A DNA stretch of 10,000 bases from Chrysomallon squamiferum (taxonomy: Eukaryota; Mollusca; Gastropoda; Neomphalida; Peltospiridae), in assembly GCA_012295275.1 (NCBI GenBank), contig CM022674.1, forward strand, positions 4,150,610-4,160,609. Reading direction: 5' to 3'. Below, piece by piece: positions 6,390 to 10,000 of this stretch (the first letter of the stretch is position 1; each line of letters opens with the position of its first letter). The notes beneath the pieces were generated by a model. It worked only from the letters and a program-made list of their open reading frames with translations. It was not told the origin of the DNA and ran no database searches. The position numbers were made by a program, and so were the translations under genes.

Positions 6390-7201
6390 CTGGATTATTA
6401 TGGTGGAAAATAAAAAGTGAAAGTGGAAATAAAAGTGATGGTGATGATGATGATGATGATGATGACAATAAAAACACTGGTAAAACAACGTACAGTGTAA
6501 TAATGTAATGTAATGTAAAGTATAAAGTAACAGAATGTAAATGAATGTATTGTAAAACAGCACAGTGTAATAATTAAAATATAATGTAAAATGTAATTTA
6601 GTGTAATATAAAATAATTTAAAGTAAAGGAATGAAATATAGATTAATACAATGTCATGTAATGTAATAGAGCATAATGAAAATTAATATAATGTGAAATA
6701 AAGAAATTCAATGTCATGTAAAGTAAAATAATGTAATTAAACTAATTTAATCTAATGTAAAGTAATATGTAAAATAAATCATTCAAAGTAGTGTAAAGTA
6801 AAATAAAGCAGTTTAATATAATGTGGAGTAATATGTAAAATAAACCTTTTAAAGTCATGTAAAGTAATATAAGTATGTATCATTTAATGCAATACAAAGT
6901 TATGTAATGTATTGTGATTCTGAATAAATAATGTAAGATAATATAAATAAAACTGAAAAATTAATGATTCATTCTAGCATCTACTATAACCGTTGTGCAC
7001 CTACCCATAAACAGAGCAGCACAAACCACAGCCTTTGGTTAAAACATTAACAAGGCCTGTATAATTTGTGAAATAACTTAGTTGGAGAGATGAGTAGGTC
7101 TGAGCATGTCACCCATCACCCAATTTGATCTACCCAGAAAAAAAATCCTATTTCATTTAAATATATAATTCGCTACACCCGAGAAGAAAACAGATACTTA
7201 C
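6390..7201 (-). other. 812-bp intron with GAT tract and degenerate TGTAA-rich repeat
   Basis: A GAT microsatellite at 6436-6464 is followed by about 460 bp (6486-6950) of degenerate TGTAA/AAGTAA-type sequence. Within it, the segment at about 6753-6818 (atgtaaagtaatatgtaaaa) is repeated 66 bp later at about 6819-6884 (atgtggagtaatatgtaaaa). Positions 6960-7190 are non-repetitive with no exon match. Confidence 0.65.
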
Positions 7202-7309
7202 CGAAGCAGGAGTATTGATGACTCCTATCTGGTACCCATACAAGAATGAGTTGCCTAAAACACAAACTGTGACACTAAAAATTAGTGTAAACGTGTACTT
7301 AACTTCATC
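7202..7309 (-). CDS. GLUT-family hexose transporter, exon with TM1 (first identified coding exon)
   Basis: This 108-nt exon encodes 36 codons in phase 0 at both ends. It reads DEVKYTFTLIFSVTVCVLGN and then SFLYGYQIGVINTPAS, matching TM1 of facilitative sugar transporters (GLUT1 has FGYNTGVINAP at the same place). It is flanked by a CTTTCAG acceptor at 7310-7316 and a GTAAGT donor at 7196-7201, both on the minus strand. The exon starts a few residues into the protein, as exon 2 does in vertebrate class I GLUT genes, so a short upstream exon with the start Met must exist. TM1 lines the sugar path and leads into the first exofacial loop, which the next exon continues. The Gln after YGY replaces the Asn found in GLUT1 and GLUT5. 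Family identity is secure because eight further in-phase exons follow. Confidence 0.95.
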
Positions 7310-7392
7310 CTGAAAGATAAAAATAAAATCTTCTGAAGAAAACAGAAATCAGTTTGATAACTGGATTGATGAATGATCAAGCAGATAAATCA

Positions 7393-7423
<31 letters not shown>

Positions 7424-7920
7424 CACAGGCACAGACACATCCCCGACAAAAGCTATTTGTATGTCATCATTTATATATTAATTACCACAAACGGAGAAAC
7501 AAATTGAAAAGGAAACAAAAATCGTGAATCGTATACAAAGAGATAGTAGATTAAATATCTGAATTTATTTATCTCGTTCACAATCAAAACTACGTCAAAG
7601 GAACAAATATTCAACAATAAACGATTTTAAAATCGAGATTTGATTACAGGTATATTGTCTTCAAATCTCTTTCAACCCATGTGGCTAAGTGTAAAATCCG
7701 GGTTGAAAGAAATGATAACGTTTGTTCATTTGATTTCTAACATCTACTTTTGTATAAAAAATATAATAAAATTGCTGTCTCATGCAAGTAATTTTTTATC
7801 ACAGCGGAGAGAGAGAGAGCGAAATGGTCTGGGGGGGGGAGAACTCATTAATATTTAATCATTTCAAGATCCAGGAAGAAAAGAAAAAAAAAAAAAAAAA
7901 AAAAAAGAAAAGCACTAAGT
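7310..7920. other. Upstream non-coding stretch (probably intron 1), with short repeats
   Basis: No convincing exon was found. A CA run occurs at 7393-7421, GA at 7807-7819, nine G at 7831-7839 and 23 A at 7884-7906. It lies upstream of the TM1 exon, so it is most likely part of the first intron of the transporter gene. Confidence 0.5.
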
Positions 7921-8290
7921 GCACTCATAAATGCGGAGGTGTGTCTATTAAGGTGTGTCCTTTTCCACCAATCAGAATGCAGAAAAGAGCCCAACCCACT
8001 GACGTCACTCGAAAATGCCCGACAACAATAATGGAATATTGACGTTTTTCTTTGCACGCGTGCATCTTCTTGGCCGAATGCCAAAGTATTGCATCATCAT
8101 AGGGGATTTTGTAAAGAATCAATCCAAATAACATGATTTACTCAAATCAATGGTTCTTCTATTTATAGGATCTCTACACACACTTATAAATTGGCCGAAA
8201 TGCCGGGAAGCACGTCCGACATAACCGCGCATTCCTGTTGTCTGGGAAAGGTCAGGAACAAACATAGCAGGCGTGACCAAAGTACATACA
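7921..8290. promoter_or_regulatory. Promoter-like region with CCAAT box, CRE and TATA-like elements
   Basis: This is the least AT-rich non-exonic part of the window. It contains CCAAT (7968-7972), a full palindromic CRE TGACGTCA (8000-8007), a TGACG half-site (8040-8044) and a perfect 12-bp palindrome TGCACGCGTGCA (8053-8064). A TATAAATAG box lies on the minus strand (8167-8159), with TATAAA on the plus strand (8185-8190). A TGGCCGAA(A)TGCC motif occurs twice (8071-8082 and 8192-8204). The minus-strand TATA box would place a start near 8130, upstream of the transporter exons. Direction and target gene are inferred. Confidence 0.35.
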
Positions 8291-8590
8291 ACCCTTATTT
8301 TTAAACTGCGAAATTTAACAGACGTTTTGTTATATTTCTGTTTGATTAAAATAAAGTGTACGTTCCTGTGTTTATTTTAATTTTTACAGTGTCAATTTAA
8401 ATCATTAAAAAAACATCACTTAAAGATGCTATTTAAATAATATAAAATTAAATGAAATTAAATTAGTGATCTGTTATTGGGTAACAATCCTTGTTTCCCC
8501 AAAAATGTCACCACAAAATTATTCTATAAATAATCCAGACTATTCGAACTTATAATCAATCCCGATTTTAGCGTATCCCAGTTATTTATG
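8291..8590. other. AT-rich non-coding stretch
   Basis: No gene, RNA gene or ordered repeat is seen here. It separates the promoter-like region from a more GC-rich block at 8590-8740. Confidence 0.6.
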
Positions 8591-8605
8591 TCAAGGTAAC
8601 CTTGA
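8591..8605. promoter_or_regulatory. Inverted TCAAGGT half-sites (possible FTZ-F1/ERR-type element)
   Basis: TCAAGGT and ACCTTGA are arranged as a perfect inverted repeat with one base between. Each half equals the extended monomeric nuclear-receptor site TCAAGGTCA without its final CA. GTTCAAAGGTAG, a related imperfect direct repeat, lies at 8715-8726. Function is unproven. Confidence 0.25.
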
Positions 8606-8740
8606 ACTTTGCAACAGCTTGTCGTCTGCTGCTGATGAAGCAAATATATTTTGCAGAAAACTAACATGGGACCGAGGTCGAAGATCTTTGTTAGTCTGTC
8701 TTTCGCTCCAGTCAGGTTCAAAGGTAGTTTAATACAAACA

Positions 8741-8908
8741 ACGTGAAATGTTTTCTCTTTTAGCGATCAAGGAACATTTCATAGCTATGTATTAAAAAAA
8801 ATAGATCTATATCAAGTATTTTTTATGTAATTTCCGCCCAATATATAAATAAGTTTTTCATTCTATTTATTATTATTATTTAATAGCAAAATATATAAAT
8901 AAGAGATA

Positions 8909-8951
<43 letters not shown>

Positions 8952-9400
8952 ATACATGTATTCATACACGTATACATACATATACATTAAAATTCTTTTT
9001 CTATATACACGTTACAGATAGCAGGACCTTAACATGTGAAAAACACAATTACGGCATGCCTTAATGCAAGCCATAGCTTGACCGAAATTGAAATAACAAT
9101 GCAGGTACATGCAGTATACATATGTTTCATTTCCTGGCAACCTAAGTACGCTTACAAAATATTTTTCACGAATTTACATTTTTCAGTAATGACTTTCTGC
9201 CATAAAAGTTGCAGATGTGTTCTAGAAAAAAAATCTACTGGTAGATTTATAGAAATGGGGAGAAAACCTGAACAGAAGTCATTATCTGGTGGGACAACGA
9301 CAAGGGTAAAAATACTCGTAAAAAAAGAATATTGCAATATAAAGAAAGAGACCAACAGACAGAAATAACAAACAATCTGGGTACAGTCCTAGAAACCTCT
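8741..9400. other. Non-coding stretch with a TA/CATA microsatellite
   Basis: A perfect TA run (8913-8942) passes into CACATACATACA-type repeats to about 8990. From 9000 to 9400 the sequence is ordinary and non-repetitive. One 110-residue open frame (9036-9368, plus, opening with GTG) has no recognisable domain and I do not call it a gene. Confidence 0.6.
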
Positions 9401-9404
9401 GAAT

Positions 9405-9460
9405 GAACGTGACGTCATATGTCATGACAACGTCAATTCATGACGATCCGGGTATAAAGT
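9405..9460 (+). promoter_or_regulatory. Candidate cAMP-responsive core promoter: CRE cluster plus TATA box
   Basis: A full CRE, TGACGTCA (9410-9417), is followed by GTCATGAC (9421-9428), CGTCA (9431-9435) and TGACG (9441-9445). A TATAAAG box follows at 9453-9459. The 36-bp spacing from the last CRE base to the TATA box, and the same-strand order, are typical of CREB/ATF-driven promoters. The expected start is near 9485 on the plus strand. A GTAAGG donor-like site lies at 9521-9526, so a short non-coding first exon is conceivable. A further TGACGTAA lies at 9601-9608. Elements are seen; promoter activity and a divergent gene are inferred. Confidence 0.4.
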
Positions 9461-9529
9461 ATTTCGATACAAAGCAATAACAGTAGGTTCTCTGCATTCA
9501 TTAAAATAACAGTGCTGAATGTAAGGACT

Positions 9530-9744
9530 GTTTGATACACTATACTTCATATTTTGGAGAGATTAATGTAATTATAATGTTACGGTTTACTGAAGTTTAC
9601 TGACGTAAGATACAACATTTTTTTCCTAATTATGAAGCTGTTACTGAGAAAATATCGTAAATATCTATTACTATTTTTTTCATTATTATTATATTTTTAA
9701 ATTAATATCTTTTTGTTGTGCCGGGTACTTTGTTGTGGAACTGC

Positions 9745-9817
<73 letters not shown>

Positions 9818-9912
9818 GTTGTTGTTACTGTTGTTGTTACTATATATATATTTCCTAACATCAGTTAATACACACACCATTTCTTTTCATTTTTTATTTT
9901 ATTTTAAATAGT

Positions 9913-9948
<36 letters not shown>

Positions 9949-10000
9949 TAAAATAATAATAATAATAAACATCAGTTATGTTAATTTGTAATAAATATAC
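9530..10000. other. AT-rich non-coding end of the window
   Basis: No coding exon is recognised. If the promoter at 9405-9460 is real, this would be the first intron of a plus-strand gene. It consists mostly of T-rich sequence and ATT repeats. Confidence 0.5.
9746..9968. repeat. ATT/GTT and AAT microsatellites
   Basis: ATT units run over 9746-9817, passing into GTT and ACTGTT units to 9839, then TATATATATA at 9841-9851. A second AAT tract runs over 9914-9968. On the plus strand the two tracts are reverse complements (ATT and AAT), so they could pair as a long imperfect inverted repeat. Confidence 0.9.

Noticed and set aside
7748-7783. 12-codon ATG micro-exon with a GTAGAT donor, phase 0, minus strand
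   Set aside because: The phase fits the TM1 exon, but the donor is weak, the peptide is unlike GLUT N-termini, and such combinations are expected by chance.
7925-8134. 69-residue minus-strand frame with an ATG just after a TATA-like box, considered as exon 1
   Set aside because: No good phase-0 donor was found and the sequence does not resemble a transporter N-terminus.
8524-8721. 65-residue minus-strand frame upstream of the transporter
   Set aside because: It opens with TTG rather than ATG, does not resemble a GLUT N-terminus, and has no donor in the needed phase.
9036-9368. 110-residue plus-strand frame in non-repetitive sequence
   Set aside because: It starts at GTG, shows no recognisable domain, membrane pattern or flanking splice evidence, and a chance frame of this length is possible.
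9601-9618. 6-codon ATG micro-exon with a GTAAAC donor, phase 0, minus strand
   Set aside because: It fits the phase and the short length of vertebrate exon 1, but nothing else supports it, and it overlaps a TGACGTAA motif next to a plus-strand promoter candidate.

Overview
This window is eukaryotic, almost certainly from an animal. It has GT-AG introns, very dense microsatellites (AAT, AAG, CATA, CA, AAAT and AAAAC families), AT-rich non-coding DNA, and one intron-rich gene with the exon layout of an animal facilitative sugar transporter. The repeat content and roughly 0.4-1.2 kb introns look like a mollusc or another lophotrochozoan. That placement is an impression, not something the sequence proves.

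One gene can be supported. It lies on the minus strand and encodes a facilitative hexose transporter of the SLC2A/GLUT family. Nine consecutive coding exons are readable, in transcription order: 7309-7202, 6389-6049, 5517-5393, 4241-3963, 3517-3330, 2827-2717, 1846-1727, 1349-1274 and 731-604. All nine use GT donors and AG acceptors, and their phases join without a break (0-0, 0-2, 2-1, 1-1, 1-0, 0-0, 0-0, 0-1, 1-0). They total 1476 nt, or 492 codons, covering TM1 to TM11. The short first coding exon with the start Met lies upstream of 7309 and was not identified. The last exon or exons (TM12, the PETKG-type motif, the C-terminal tail) lie beyond the left edge. Family motifs seen include FLYGYQ in TM1, GRKK after TM2, RG after TM4, PESPR after TM6, QQWSGIN in TM7, GRR in loop 8-9, GPIP in TM10 and NW in TM11. 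Several details resemble class II (GLUT5/7-like) members: YNETYY, VQY...GTG, and YVIGFALG before GPIP. The first exofacial loop carries about 60 extra residues rich in Thr and N-glycosylation sequons.

The introns are largely built from repeats: trinucleotide tracts, a 27-bp minisatellite next to a splice acceptor, a 39-bp minisatellite of about nine copies, an AAAAC-type tract, and several older, degenerate tandem repeats.

From 7310 to 10000 no coding exon is convincing. Two promoter-like zones stand out. One, at about 7920-8290, has a CCAAT box, a full CRE and TATA-like elements, and may serve the transporter. The other, at about 9405-9460, has a full CRE, several half-sites and a TATA box on the plus strand. 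This raises the possibility of a divergent, cAMP-responsive gene starting near 9485 and running off the right edge. I found no RNA gene, CRISPR array, intact transposon or evident novel multi-gene system.
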